Source: Lanius collurio
Taxonomy: Eukaryota; Chordata; Aves; Passeriformes; Laniidae
Length of the DNA stretch: 64,000 nucleotides
Assembly: GCA_020086605.1 (NCBI GenBank)
Contig: JACBWW010000016.1
Span: 12,368,091-12,432,090 of the forward strand
Reading direction: 5' to 3'
Position 1 is the first letter of the stretch; each line of letters starts with the position of its first letter. Positions 27,101-41,300 of the stretch are shown here, piece after piece. Under the pieces are notes generated by a model. It saw nothing but the letters and a program-made list of their open reading frames with translations. It searched no databases and was not told the DNA's origin. Position numbers and translations under genes: made by a program.

Positions 27101-30100
27101 TCATTCCAATTTATTGCTTATGGTGTAGACTTCAACCTGTGTGATGTTTGCAGGCAATAAAATTAAGTAAACTGGGACATGAGTTCATCTGGATAAACTT
27201 CTGCATTTTCATTGAAGAGAAAAAATTTTACATGAAAGATACTTAACACATGCTTTTGTATCAAAATCACAAGTATAGCCATATTATTGCTTATATATAA
27301 AAGTTTTATATATAAGCTATATATATATGTTTTATATATATATAGCTTATATATAAAAACTTGGTATGACTTTCCATGTATGTGTGCTAAAGAGTTTTAA
27401 TATTTTATAGAGGAAAGCGAAAGATATCAACCCAAAAAATAAAGAAAATAAAATCACTTCAAGAACAGTCACATTGCTTTTATGTTCATTTGAGACTGAG
27501 GCTGGCGTGGCAGGTGGAAATGAGGTTTATCTCCTGTTTGATCATTGCTTTGCATGCATGAAGTTTGCAGCCTTTTCTGAGGGTCCTGCCAGGTTTCAGC
27601 CATTGTGTTGGGAACTAAGGCAGAAAAAACCAGCACTACAAGGGACCAGTGCTCACTGCTGTCCTTGAACATGAGGGAAAATCCTGCTGCTGCTGCTGCT
27701 CTTTGTCAGACTGCTTCAGTAGGGACAGGAGTATGTACTTGGCAGCTTTAGGATGATTCAGTAGGGCTGCCTATAAACATAGAGAAAATCAGAAATGCTA
27801 AGGGTCATGCTGAAGATTTTGCACAATTTCATCCTCTTGTTTCACTATATAGCATGTTGCCCTCTTGGGGGGGGTGTAAACTCTTCTCTTTTGGCTCAGA
27901 CCAAAATGCAGATGTCAAAGAAAGAAGTAGATTTGCAGCATTGGGAGGTATTAGTATTTAGGTATTTAAGTTTGTTGTACCTCACCCTAGGTATTTAGGT
28001 TTGTTATACCTTAATCTGTACTCCATTGCTTTTAGAGTAGCTTCAGTGTAATTATGTAACAGAAAACACCATAGGGCCTTTTTGCCTATGTGAAACTTAA
28101 AATTGTGCCTATCTCTTGGTGTACCTTTGAAAAAGGCAGGTACAATTTGAAGCCCAGTACAAATGCTATATTTGGAAGTGTTCCAGTACTGCATTTGGAA
28201 TAGTTTGCTTTTAATATTTGTGTATTGAGGCTAATCTCGGCATTAGCAGCACTGAAATATGCTCTGAGCAGATAAACAGAGCAGGCAGTTGTTTCTGTGT
28301 TCTCACAACTGCTCATGCTGGACGTTGTCTATTGTATGAAATAACCTGCTTGTTACTAATGACATTGTTCTTTGGATGACATTTTTCTACTGTGACATTG
28401 TTCCAGATAACTTCAGACTATTAATTCAAATGCACAAACGCTTTCTTTTACTTTTTCTTTTTTTAAGTCTAAAAAATAATTACTTTTGTCTGAAATAATT
28501 TGAATTTCATGGAAAGATGACTCAAACCAATAGATTTCAGAATGATTCTTAAAGGAGTAATGAAGCCATGGGAGAAATTCATTGCTTCTAGTGCTACTAC
28601 AATATACCATTAACTAACTTGCAATTAAATTGTTTGGTTTTGGTAATTTAATTAAGTTTTTTAAAGATAAGGAAGTGTAGTGAGATAAATGACAGCAGAA
28701 GGCTTGTGTTAGTTACCAAAGATGAATTGGAACAGAAGGCTTATGGTCACCTTAGAATATCATCTACTCTCATGTATGTAATCAAACATGACAGAGAACT
28801 GTCACTGTGATGATGACAGGCATCACAGTAGTGTAAGTGAAAAGCTGAATGAATATTTGTACTGGGAGATAATGTAAATGTACAGATCATGATTTATAAA
28901 TTTGCCTTGGAAAGGGAATGCTTTCCCTGAATTCAACTGATAACATGAGTCTATTGCTGGTGACACTTTGCTCCAAAGGAACTGTAGCACTCAGTCATTT
29001 ATGTAATGTATGTCTTGAAATTTACCTCCCTCTGATGTATGGCTACCAGCCAGTTAAAAATGAGCAATTTTGGCAGATATCAGTGTGGCAGATGAGTTTA
29101 TATGTAAAAGATATTTTAAAGTATCACTATTACGAGAACATTTCTCATAAATAAGCTACAGTGAAAACTGAAATGTGGGATTGTCTATGGAACAGATGCC
29201 CGAGTGTATTTTAGCATTTTTAAAGTAACACTTAAAAATACCATCTTTATTGTTTGCTTCTTGTGTAATGTAATCATTCTCTAAATTAAGATCATTGCTC
29301 TTTACTTTTTTAGTTAGTTGTTTACATACATTTACATATAAAAATGGCAGATATATTATATTATACTATCTAACCAGATGTGGAGTGGTAGATCAGTTAA
29401 CAACTGGCTTAAGTAGAAGCCCAGGTTTTTTTGTAAGAAAGATACAGAACATTCAGTAATGAAATTTCCCAGAATTGGAAACTCTAAATCTGCACGTAGT
29501 GTATTTGCAAATATGAGCTATTTGATTATGTCATTATTGATTTAATGTAAATTTTCTTTACATGATTTTGAATTGACTATTTTAGAATTGTATTTAAGGT
29601 TTTTAAATGTCTTTTCTTCCTTTCTTTTAGAGTCAATTGTATATGCATCTGACTAACTACTCTGTCAATAAACATAATGAACGCTTTGAACGGGATGAAA
29701 CAGAAGACAAAGGAAGCAAACGCTCCATAAAATGGTTTACTGAGTTTCTAGAAACAAATAATCTTGATGTCTCCAAATTCTGGAGTGATATTTCAGTAAG
29801 ATAGATTAAAGCACTTTTCTTTATTTTGTGTATTTTTAGAAATTAATTGCTTCTGCCATCTGCTTTACTGCAATTCAGAATGATTTTTGAAACTTTATTA
29901 ATCCAAATTCTCAGCAATGGATGTCACAAAAGATGTACTATAAATGATTATTATGTTTTTTTAAAAGACTGTAATCACAGAGTGATTACAAATTTAATGT
30001 TAACATTTTTCTGAGGATCAAAAGTCCTTTCAAACAGTTACTCATGTAAGTAATATGATACAAAGGAGTCATGCCATTTAAATTCTTGGAGACTTTATTC

Positions 30101-33100
30101 TAGAGTATAAAGGGAATTTTATGTGTGAATATTTACAAAATTGTAGTCAATCAAGCACCATTGAAGTGGCTGTTACAGGTGTCTTTAGATGAGGAATAGG
30201 TTTAAGGTTGTTCGAGCTTAAAGCTGTATGGTTCTGAGAATGCTTACCAAAAATTATACTGCATAATGAAATGGATGAAGATTGGCTGTACTATACTATG
30301 CTAACAATTTGCTTTTGTAATTTAACTTACTGTGTGTCTCAAAGTTTGTATGTACCATAGAAAGTATAACAATATAGTCTAGAAGTATATAAAATTATAT
30401 ATGTTACTACATAGGAGTAGTTTATTTATTATAGACTATTTATTTGGTATTTTAAATCTTTTTTTCTAGCAGATATGTGAATGAAATTTAAAATATTAAA
30501 GCATGAAACACTGTAGTTCATTGTGCACTGGGTTCTTGTCTCCTGATGAATTTTTCTGAAACAAATCCCTGCAGGAGCTGGTGGTGAAGACTCTCATAGT
30601 TGCAGAGCCGCATGTTCTCCATGCTTACCGCATGTGCAGGCCGGGGCAAGCACCCGGAAGTGACAGTGTCTGCTTTGAAGTCCTGGGATTCGATATTCTG
30701 CTGGACAGAAAACTAAAACCATGGCTCCTGGAGGTAAACCTCTTTATACAGATGTAAAATAAACTTCTAGGAGTAAAGTTGACTAAGACCCAGCTGAATC
30801 CACATCCATGTAAGAAAACTTGAAAATCTGTGCACTGTTGTTGAGTATATACATGGTGCTTTTCTGCAGCATCCATAAAGAAGTTCAGCGATCACCTTGC
30901 AGTGATCTTTGATACTGAAAAGAAGGTAATTGTTTTCTGGACTGATGTTGCCTTTCAGATGTTTTTGACAGTTTTAATAGGAAATCTAAAGTTAATTTAG
31001 ATGTTATTGTAGCTGGAGGATACAATGGAGTTGATTATAGCAACTGGGTGCTCAACAGATTTCCTTCACAAGTATGGCTATGTAGTATGGCTCTGCCAAC
31101 TTTTGTGAATGTATGCCCTTAATCTTCTCGGTTTTGGGATATGTGTTTTTTTTTCTCCTGTGCTTTTTAAAAGCACCCCCATAAACAGAGGAAACTAATT
31201 TGATATACATGAAATGCTGCAAACAATTGTCATGAAGGGACTGGAAGAAATGTTTCTTTTCTGATATATTTATTAGTTTTACAGTTAAACGTAAATGGTG
31301 CTCACACACATTTTCAACCAGGAATATTTGAGGTTTGTCTGCTGTGTCTCTTATATTGCCCTATTGTTAACATAAAGGTGAACTTAATTTTTTTTTTCCA
31401 GATTGTCTTATTTCATTCTGTTAACTGTTTGGGAGGCTGTGCAGCTTGGGGAGAAAAGCAAAATGTATTTAAAATCTGTCTATTGACAGCAAGTCATGAA
31501 TATGATTTGGCTACTGATGAACAAAATGTACACAATTAATTTACTGAATTATAACCTCATTTCCAGGCCATTAATACTGTCAAGAGTTGTTTTGTTGTGC
31601 TTATTTCTCTCAGGGGTTAATTATAATTTTAATTAGAAAAATAAAATTCCTCCACTGTTGCCATGCAGACATAGCAGATTTGGTGGCTTTGATGTTCTCG
31701 CCGAAAGCAGCACATGACATGAACTTAGTCTGTGCTACATCAACTTCTTCTGTTTTTGCCCAGTGAACCTTGCTGTCCCTTTGATTTAGCTCTGCACTTC
31801 CGGATTATCATCTATAGGTTGCCTCTGGCTTGCACATAACTGTGTGTAGTTATTTAAGTGCAGACTGGAGGTGGTCTCTGTAACATTCATTCAGCCTTGT
31901 AGCAAATGCTGACAGACCAATTGTGTGAGAGGTGGTGAGACAGCCAGCGTAGGGAGTCCCTTCTGAAGGACACCTTGCTGTCTCTCATGTTTCCATGAGG
32001 TTGGGAGATTTTGGGGGGCTTGATTCACCACTTCTGGGTCTCAGAGGAGAACCATACTATCCCAGACTCCTTGTTCACGAGGGAGTAAAGTAGTAAATGC
32101 TCCTCTGATATTTTGAGTTGCTGGAGAATATTTCAGAGCTTGGAATTGTGTGCCTGGTTATTATATTTTTTTAAAGCAAAAGTCAAAGTATTTATTTTTC
32201 TCCTTTTGGTAATACATGTATCCTTCAACTTATTTTGCCAGACACTTACCCAAACTAACAGAAATTTCAAACTGTGAAACTTACTCATTTGTATACTCAT
32301 TTACTATTTTTTATATTGCTTGTTCATGCTTTTTTGCAGCACTTTCAACAGAGTATGTATATGTATGCACACTGTGTTTATGCTGTGTTTAGTGTAATAA
32401 AGGTCAAATATGCAGTGTAAATACATAGACTATACATAATATATATATATTCTGTGTATATATATATATATTCCTTTTTTCTAAAACACTTCTGGCTTCT
32501 TCCACAGATTTCCACTCTTATCTCTTTCCACCATTTTCCTCTTGCCAAAACCCCCTCAGGGGAGTGAATCATTCTTTCTAACAGTGGTAACAAGTCCTAA
32601 TCACAAGGCCCTGAATGTTCCCAGTGTTATGGGAAAATTGCCAAAATAGGATTAGGATGATTAGTTTCATGTTTCCATGCCTCATGTAGCTTTTCTGTTA
32701 TGAAGATAGCTTAATAAACTATTAAAAGAAATAAATTGTGCAACATACTATAATGACTGCTTTCCTGAGTTGACTTTTGTTTATGTTGCCTTGATGCATT
32801 GTAGCTCCCTTGCTCCTTGATGCTACTGAACTTCCGGAACCTTCTACCACAGTGAGGACTGTGGGAAATGTGTGATTGCCATCTTGTGGCACCAAATGTT
32901 TCTGGCAAGGATCTGTGCAGCCTCCCGAGTAGCCTCCTGAGTAGCCTCCTGAGTAGCCTCCTGCATCCTTTCTGAGTAGCAACAATGACCTAGATCTCCC
33001 TTCAATTCCCAGGAAATCCAATTTTATTTTTTTTTGACCAAAATTTCCAAGTTAGTTTATTTTATGTAAAAGGAAAAAATGATACAATTGGATGGACCTC

Positions 33101-35339
33101 AGCCTTGTTCACCCTCATTATATCCAGTTGGGATCACAAAGTTGTGATCTGTAGAGAAAAAGATCACATGCATTTTAATAACTACCTCAGGTGTAGGATA
33201 CCTAACTTCCCTTGTGATTTATATGGACAAGGCAAAAGAAACCTTACATACACTTCAGAAATTTATCAGTGTAACTGAGCTAGCAAAATCTGTTCAAAAC
33301 TTTGTTATCAATCCAGGTGAAATGAATGTGAACATCTTAAACCAAGTAATTATTGCTAATTCCTAGTAATGGGGTAGTTAAAGTTCACGTACACAAACTT
33401 GGCATCTACTTGTTTCTCTTGTGTTATGCTTGTCCTGTTTGTACCTCTGGACATCCAAAGGCCAACATGGTGTAGAAGTCTGCTTCTCCAGAAAGGGATG
33501 GGTAGGTGGTTATACCAAGTTTTCAGTATCTTATGTTCTTCACCAGGAAGAACACATTAGTGATGTTGAAGTTTTCTTCCTCTTTGCTCTTAGTTTCACT
33601 TAGGGTTATTTTTCTATTTTTGCTGCCACCATCCACTTTCTGACTGTTCATTTACTAGCCAGGAATTCCACACTGTCTCCAAGTTTTACCACAAGTCTTT
33701 TACATCTCCTGGAATCATTCTATGTGCTCTCTTTGTTACCTCTAGACCCACCATTATCTAGTTTACAAGGTTGCATTCCTGCAGTGAGCACAATGTGGCC
33801 ACTGGCATCAGTGTCTGGATTTTCAAGGCTTTTGCAGTCATCATTTGCTTGTACTTTTGGGGTCCCAGATACAGTTCTGTTTTTGTCAACAATCTTCAAG
33901 ATGTATCTTGCTGATAAAATCAGTGATGTTATAGTAACACAACCCAGTTGTGCATGTCCTGGTTCTTGGGTCACTGAACTCTAAATAGCCATCTCTCAGC
34001 TGACAGATGCACAGACAATGGTTTGGTAACCAGTTATTATGAGTACCTATTGTGGCATATCACTAGTATGTTATCAAGATTGTCATGCCACAGTCTTACA
34101 GATTAGTCAGCAACCATAATTCTCTTCTTTGTGATATGATAGTAGATGAACAGGTCAGTCTAGAGAGGTTTGTCAAGTAAATATTTGGATGAAAGTCTTC
34201 CAGGAAAGAATATATACGAATCTTTTGACTGTTTCTGAATTTTCATGATTTTTCTTTCAACATCAGATATCACTGGTCACTTTGCCAGTCTGTCTGCAAA
34301 AGCAGCAAGTGAGCTGATTCCCAAAGTTGAAAGGCACTTGTCAGTTATCAGCATAAGTGATGGGACAGCTGGGACTCAGGAACAGGACACCGGGTGCCAC
34401 ACCAGCCACAGCAGTTCTGTCCCACAGCTGTAGGGGCTCTAAGATGCTCTAATGTACTGAGTGCTAAAACAAAATTAACTGCTTTTGCCCTCTGCTTTGG
34501 ACATGCAAACTGTATCCACTTCTGATTTGTGTGGGACACAAGGTATCAGTTTTCATTTCTGAAGCTCTTTTTTATCTGTCCCTTCTGTAACCAGCACTGC
34601 TCATGCACTATCAAGGCAAGATTCCTGCTTGTCATTAGCACCCATTTCTTTAGCATAAATTTTTTTATACCAGCCTGGAAAGAGTTCCTAGAATAAATCA
34701 TTATTCCTCCTCAAATCATCCTGAAAACTGAGGTTCTGCAGGAACTCCAAAACTTGTAAGGGTTATAGCATGGCTGATTTAGACTCTTGGCTGTTAACTG
34801 TGGGGTTTAGTCTCACTCTGAGATTCCCAGTTGCATTTTCCCTGTTTCTTGATGTTTATGGTACCATTTTTAATCTCTTACATTGTACTTAGCTTATAAG
34901 CTTTTTATTGCTGATACTGTTAATTATCTTATGTTTTCACACTATGTACTGATTTAATAACTTAGATCTCTATGTGTTGCTGTCAAATGTATCTGAAAAG
35001 TTATTTAAATATGCTTAAAATGACCTTGGATTAGAGCCTCTTTCTGTCCTTGTATAGTTGTTTCTTTTTAGAGTAGTGTTTAAAGTTGCTTTCAGACTGG
35101 GAACGAGGAAAGAGTTTTAACTCTTTCTGTGCTGGACCACCATAGTATGGCACATCATCTGTTAGAACATGTTTAACAGCCCTTTGTGTGGTAAATTATT
35201 TGGTGGCAGCAACTAAGAGTAGATTGGACTGGATTCACAGCGCCAGGACTTGAGTGGTGTTCGCTGCAAATGTCTGGATAATGTGGTGTCTGAAAGGTAA
35301 CATTTCCCAGCTCCCAGTATCTGTGATACTCAACACTCT

Positions 35340-35376
<37 letters not shown>

Positions 35377-38300
35377 AAAAGAACTTCTCAACATGTATTC
35401 TCTTAATCTCTACTGTATTTGAAAGAGTCATTTCTACAAAGCCTATTACAATAGGTGTGTTCCCAATGAACCTGAACATTCCTGAGTCTTCTGTGTCTCA
35501 TTTTTTTTTTTTCAGATTAATCGTGCCCCAAGCTTTGGAACAGATCAAAAAATAGACTATGATGTAAAAAAAGGTGTTCTGCTAAATGCATTAAAGCTTC
35601 TCAACATACGGTACCTTGTCCTCTTTTCTTTAGTCCACTTCTATTTCTGTTGCTTTGATTTATCTTTTGTTTTAATTTGAATTGGACTCAGAGAAAATGA
35701 AAACCTTTTTTCCACCTTCATATTTTCAAGATATAGATGTTTCCCTTGCTGTCAGTTTTGCTATAGAAATTGACCTAAATTTAATTTTTTCTTTCTGTAT
35801 ATATGCTTGAAAAAATGAATGGTAATAACAATTTTTGTACTTCTTCTTTTAAATTTTTCAAACATATCTTGAAGCTGGCATATGCATGCAGTCATGGGTA
35901 TGAGGCCATAAAGGAAATTTGCTTGAGTGATAGTGTCACATTCAGTTGAAAGTCATACCCCTTTACAGGAAAATGTTGTAGCTGAGATATGTTGAAAAAT
36001 TCTAGGCATCAGGAAAATAGATACAACCATGTGCTTATGTTAAATTGTAGCCCAGAGTCAATGCAGTATCCCTTAAAGTGTGAACATATTGTAGCCATGA
36101 AAGTCAATATTAAAGAAAGAATCTTAAAGAATGTTTATATTCTAATTTTGTACGATAAACACACTACTGACTGGAAAATACAGATGTTGTACTTGATATG
36201 AAAGTGCATCTCATTTCAGCTGCATTGAATTGACATTTCTTAATATCATCTGTGTTTCAGGACAAGTGATAAAAGGAAAAATTTAGCCCAACAGAAGGCT
36301 GAGGCTCAAAAAAGACTGTATGGCCAAGGGACAGTGAAAAAACTGTTGCCAGGTTCTTCAGACTGGGAGAAGCAGCGCCACACACTGGAAAGGAGAAAAC
36401 AAGAACTGGTAGGAAGGGGAAAAAAGTGCTGTTTCTTGCTCATGGCTTATACTCTCTTTTGTTTTAATTGTCTTACTTTCTTGATTTGTAGAAGGAAAGA
36501 CTTGCACAAGTACGTAAACAGATTTCCAAAGAGGAGCATGAAAATAGACACATGGGGAACTACAGGTGAATGTTTTTGACTGTATTAGTAGGAAGTATTC
36601 AGTGTATTCTTTAGGAACAGTGGAAGCAAGTATTTGTGGTAGGTGATAATTTTCTGCCAAAAATGTGTAGGCATTTATAGAAAACATATACATGTACATC
36701 AGATTTTTTTTTCAGACAGTTCTTTTCTTGATTCCAATTTTTTTCCATGCACTTAGGAATTTATATGACATCAGTCCCCCTATTGTGCGTGCGAGACATT
36801 TGCTTGAACGACGTGATTGTTCACATTCAGTGTACCAAAAATCATGACTGTTGTTATGGACCTGTTCTCTAATCACATGTAATCATTCTTATCTTGGGGG
36901 CAGGGAGTGCAATATGATTAATCCCATGTAAAAACATAGTATTTGAATTGCATCTCTGAGGCTTCCCAAAAATTCAGAAAATTTATTGGTGCTTCCATAA
37001 TTTTGAATAGAGTGACATTTGAAATACTTTATTTATATTTTTTGCAGTTTGAGTTTGGATATTGCTGGGCTGAAATGTAAGAACCTTCAGGTTCCTTGGT
37101 AAAATATGTACAAAAGAGGGCTTTACATTGTCAGTTACAACAGGCATTGACCAGAAAACAAAAGTTTTGTTTTGTGATTGTTTTTTTAATTATTTTTTGA
37201 TATTTGCTTCATTGAGAAGTGAAAGTATGGTATAGGAATATTTGGTGAATGACAGCAGAGTATGGCTAGGAAGAGTTGATGGGAATATTTGCCCACACTT
37301 TAAAGCCTTCATCTAGGATGTGAGAGGTCTGAGTTCACATATTTTATTGTGATCTGGTCAGAATGCTTTTATTACTGTTCTTCATTGCTGCCTTTTTTGA
37401 GCAGATGTTCTATAATTCCCAGTAAAATTCTCATTTAAACAGATAGATGTTTCTATGAAATTCTCATTTTTGGTGACTTAACATTTTGCTTACAAAGAAT
37501 CTTTCTTTGTAATTTTTAATTACATATTTTCTTGAAGTGGGGAACTGAACCAGTAGGTAAAAAAACCCTCTAGATGGACAATGAAGTAATGGTTACTTTC
37601 ATGCTACTATAAGAAAGAGAAGCACCATGATGCTTTAACACGTTTTTCTTTTTGCTAACTTAAAATTCTAGCTTATTGACTGATCACATTTTAAGTTGCT
37701 TTTTCAGTTCTTGATTGAAAATGGAACACATGTTCTCTTTATTTAGCTTTTGTGTTAATGTAAATCAATAAAAACACAAAAACATTTTTTTCCTCAGGAA
37801 AAAGTAAAGTGTCAGTTCATGAGGAATGTGCACTTGTAAAAAGGCAGAACAGCTTTGTGTTTTCTTATTACAATGTGTTTGAGAAAAGGCTGAAGGATCA
37901 GCAGAACCTGAGAATAAAATTTGGCTAGAGAAATAATTTTGGTGGAGAAGAGGAGGAATTTTGTCTGAATGTTCTGCAGTATTTTCTCCATGTGATATTC
38001 CTCTATAGAGCAGGACTAGCTCATGTCAGGCACTGATATAGAATCATGGAAATTCTGGATGCTAATACTGCTGAATGGATTATTATTGCACTCTGAATAA
38101 AAATCCAGAGAAACCTGAATCAAACTTGTCAGGCTTGGATTTAATCTGTGGATATCAGCTCAGCGATTGGCCTAGGCCATATCTGTCTGCAAGCACAGCA
38201 GGCTCCAGGAGGAGTCTTGGGGCAGCTGAAGTAGGACCCACACTTTGGAGCTCTTCTGAAATCCTGAGGAACTGGAAAGGATGTACATGGCTTTGAAATG

Positions 38301-41300
38301 ACCTTTAGCTGCAGTCTATTTCTAAATATATGAAGAACATTACCCTTTCTTTAAAGCATTCTTCCATGGCACTTTTTCTGCAGTAGAATCAACACCGTTA
38401 AAAGGTGTTGACTGAAACTAAATTAGAACCTAAATATCCTTTAGGTGTTTGACGCAAATTGGAACCATCTTCATTTTGTTCTAGAATTGTCCTGAGTCTA
38501 ATGGTCTTTTTTTCATTGCAACAAAATCCTCATGATAGATAGCTTTTCAAGGAGAAAAAGTCTGAAAAGGAAGAACGAGAAAGAAAAGAACCTTGTAAAA
38601 AGTTCAGAAAAGACTCACAAATACATAAAAGTCACATAATGTCATGCACTATGTTAATGGTGTCCATGCTTTGCACAGTGCAGACAAAATTAACTTATGG
38701 ATTACTCCTTACAATACATTAGAAATTAGTCTTTCATCTTCATAATTTCTGGCTGTGTTTCAGGCATTCATGACAGATGGATTGAAGTGGTTTTCTTCAA
38801 AGCCCATTGTTGCTTGATGAACATGAATAAATCACCAAGTACTGCTCCTGATATTGTCATAATCTCCTTACCTGTGATTTTAGAGAATAATGGCATAGCT
38901 GCTCTAATGGAAAATCACTCACCCTATATATCCATGTACCTGTTTTTTTTCTTTCTTATAGCACCTGTTTCTTCCTGTTAATTTTTTTTGAGGATTTAGC
39001 ATTCAAGTGCAGTACATACTCAATCTTTAATTCATATCCTTCCCATCAAAGTGATGATCAAAGTGATTGTTCAGATTTTCACTGTTTTGTGTCCTTTTAT
39101 TGCTAATACAAATCGTTTTGTGTCCTTTTATTGCTAATACAAATTATCTTGTGGCTCTGAATTTGACATACAATGTTTTGTTAATATTTAATGACTCATT
39201 CACACCTGCATGTATCACTCACACCCACTGAAATTTCTGAGCACTGCAAAACTGGATTTTGGTATACCTCTGGAATGACCTACATGGTATTTCTTTTGAC
39301 TGGCTGATTGCTGGTTTAAGCATGAATGTGTTCACTGAATTAAAATTAGATGTAGGGAGCAATATTCAGAATGTATATTACATGATATGATATTATATAA
39401 TTATTATAGATGGGGTGCCTGTGCATTAAAGAAGAGACTGTGCATTAGTGACTTTTGTGTGATGAATAGCTCAACTTCTATCTTCAACTCTTTCTTTTTT
39501 TCCTATTTCAGGCGAATTTACCCTCCTGATGATAAGACATTACTTGAAAAGTATGAGAGTTTGTTAGCCACTGCTTTCCAGACCTTTCTTGCTGGAAGAG
39601 CCGCTTCACTTCAGCGGGAAATGAACAACCCTTTAAAAAGAATGAAGGTACTGAAGTACACCAAGTACTGGTTTGAGGAGTAACTTATCTTTGAATTAAT
39701 GACCTTGTGGATTAGTTTCACTATAATCATGTTTGATGGCTAATAAATAGCATTTGATAATGTTCCATGATCTTATTATTATTCTTTGTGCAGCTTATGG
39801 CCCAGATCCTTGAATCTGGATGAACTGCAGTGGACCCAGGGTGGAGACAGGCTAGATGGCTTTAAGCTACTTTACCATATCCCTGATCCTCAGCCTTACC
39901 CCTGGCCAAACCAGAGGTTGGCAGAAACTGCTTTTGAGGTGGTAATTGCCTCCTCCTTCCTCCACTTTGTTCCCAGCCTGTTCATCCACATGTATGGACT
40001 GGACCGAGAGATATCCTAAAACCAGCTCTACTAGTTTAAAGATTTAAAGCATCCAAAACTCTACCTGATTGCCTACTTATTTAGTCAGAGACAGTAGGAA
40101 AACAGCTATATTATTAACCAGCTAACATGAAGTAATTTGAAATCTGAGAAATAATTTTGCATTTTTGTAGTTGGCACCATCCAGCAATTTTACAGGAATC
40201 TTCATTCAATCCTTTCTTCACATTTTTATTTTTAATAAATGTTAAGGCTTGATTTTAACCCTCAATTTGATGTTGCTTGCAAGGAGAGATGCATGCATGA
40301 GAAGAAATATTTCTATTTCCTCCTGTGGAGTAATTCGTAGACTTATTTCAGGAATTAGTAATCAGAGTAATTTCAAATTTTTACCACTTTCTTCTTGAAT
40401 TTTGGAAGAATAAGGGTATGTCCTGCTTTGAATTTATTGTGATGAAATTCCCATTTCTAGGAGGAGGACATTTTGGATCTTCTGGAGCAGTGTGAAATAG
40501 ATGATGAAAAGCTAATGGGAAAATGCACCAGGCAGCGAGGACCTAAGGTATTTGACTTTTAGATACCATTTTTTTATTTCACTCTACAGACAGGTATTCT
40601 GAGAATTTTAAGTGGGGAATTTAGATTGCTGATCCTGCTGGAAATTTTTTTCCTCAGACTGCATTAACTTTTTTTTTTTTTTTTTTAAGTATGAATAGAA
40701 GCATCACTACCATTTGTCCAACTAAATCCCATTAAATTTTTAAGGAGATATGAGATCCTTCTTTCCCTCTTGAAACCATTTTGAAGAATTACAATGCATG
40801 GCAACAACTGTTGTTTGAGAGATTGATTGATTTCAGTGTGTGAAAGGGTTTTTATATCAAGAGTGGATCTCAACAGAATGCTTTCATCTTTAATTGATTA
40901 GTGCCAAAATTAAGATTTTTGAGATCATGGGATAAAAGGCACTACAGAAGGTCAAAGAATTAATTATAATTTTGATGTATCTGTAGCTTACTCCTTTTCT
41001 AAGAGGGTTATACAGTATATCTTGAAACCCGTTTTGTATCCAAAATCTGCTTTTAATGCGAATGTAAATTATTTTTAGCTTAATGCTTTCTGCTTGTGTG
41101 CATAGTTCATGTGAGTCTTTGCCTTAAATAAACTGCATATCTCTAAGCCAGAAAAGATAAATAGTTTGGGCTTGGCTAGAGTAAGTATGTTTTTTATATC
41201 CTGTAAACATTTTAGGTCAAGTCCTCTTAGGAGAGCCTACATCTATGTTCTGAGCTCTGATGGATTTGTTTATGGATGCATGTAAATTTTTTTACAGTGT

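Larger units (their letters stand above)
27089..29630 (+). other. TTLL7 intron (exons 6-7)
   Basis: 2.5 kb. Contains an AT-rich palindrome (27301-27362), a short CTG run (27684-27700), and a diverged 2 x 29-bp duplication (27959-28016). No coding sequence seen. Confidence 0.85.
30734..35515 (+). other. TTLL7 intron (exons 8-9)
   Basis: 4.8 kb. Holds a TA microsatellite (32433-32472), a 12-bp minisatellite (32921-32964), a block at 33420-34440 that may be a decayed minus-strand coding copy, and an A31 tract (35344-35374). Confidence 0.8.

Noticed and set aside
32722..33021. 99-codon minus frame with repeated Gly-Tyr-Ser-Gly
   Set aside because: The repeat is produced by the 12-bp minisatellite, not by a protein family.
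39084..39144. Direct repeats as a CRISPR array
   Set aside because: The two copies abut with no spacer and the genome is vertebrate.
39387..39683. 98-codon frame as an independent gene
   Set aside because: It reads through the acceptor and donor of TTLL7 exon 12 (39512-39647); flanking codons are intron.
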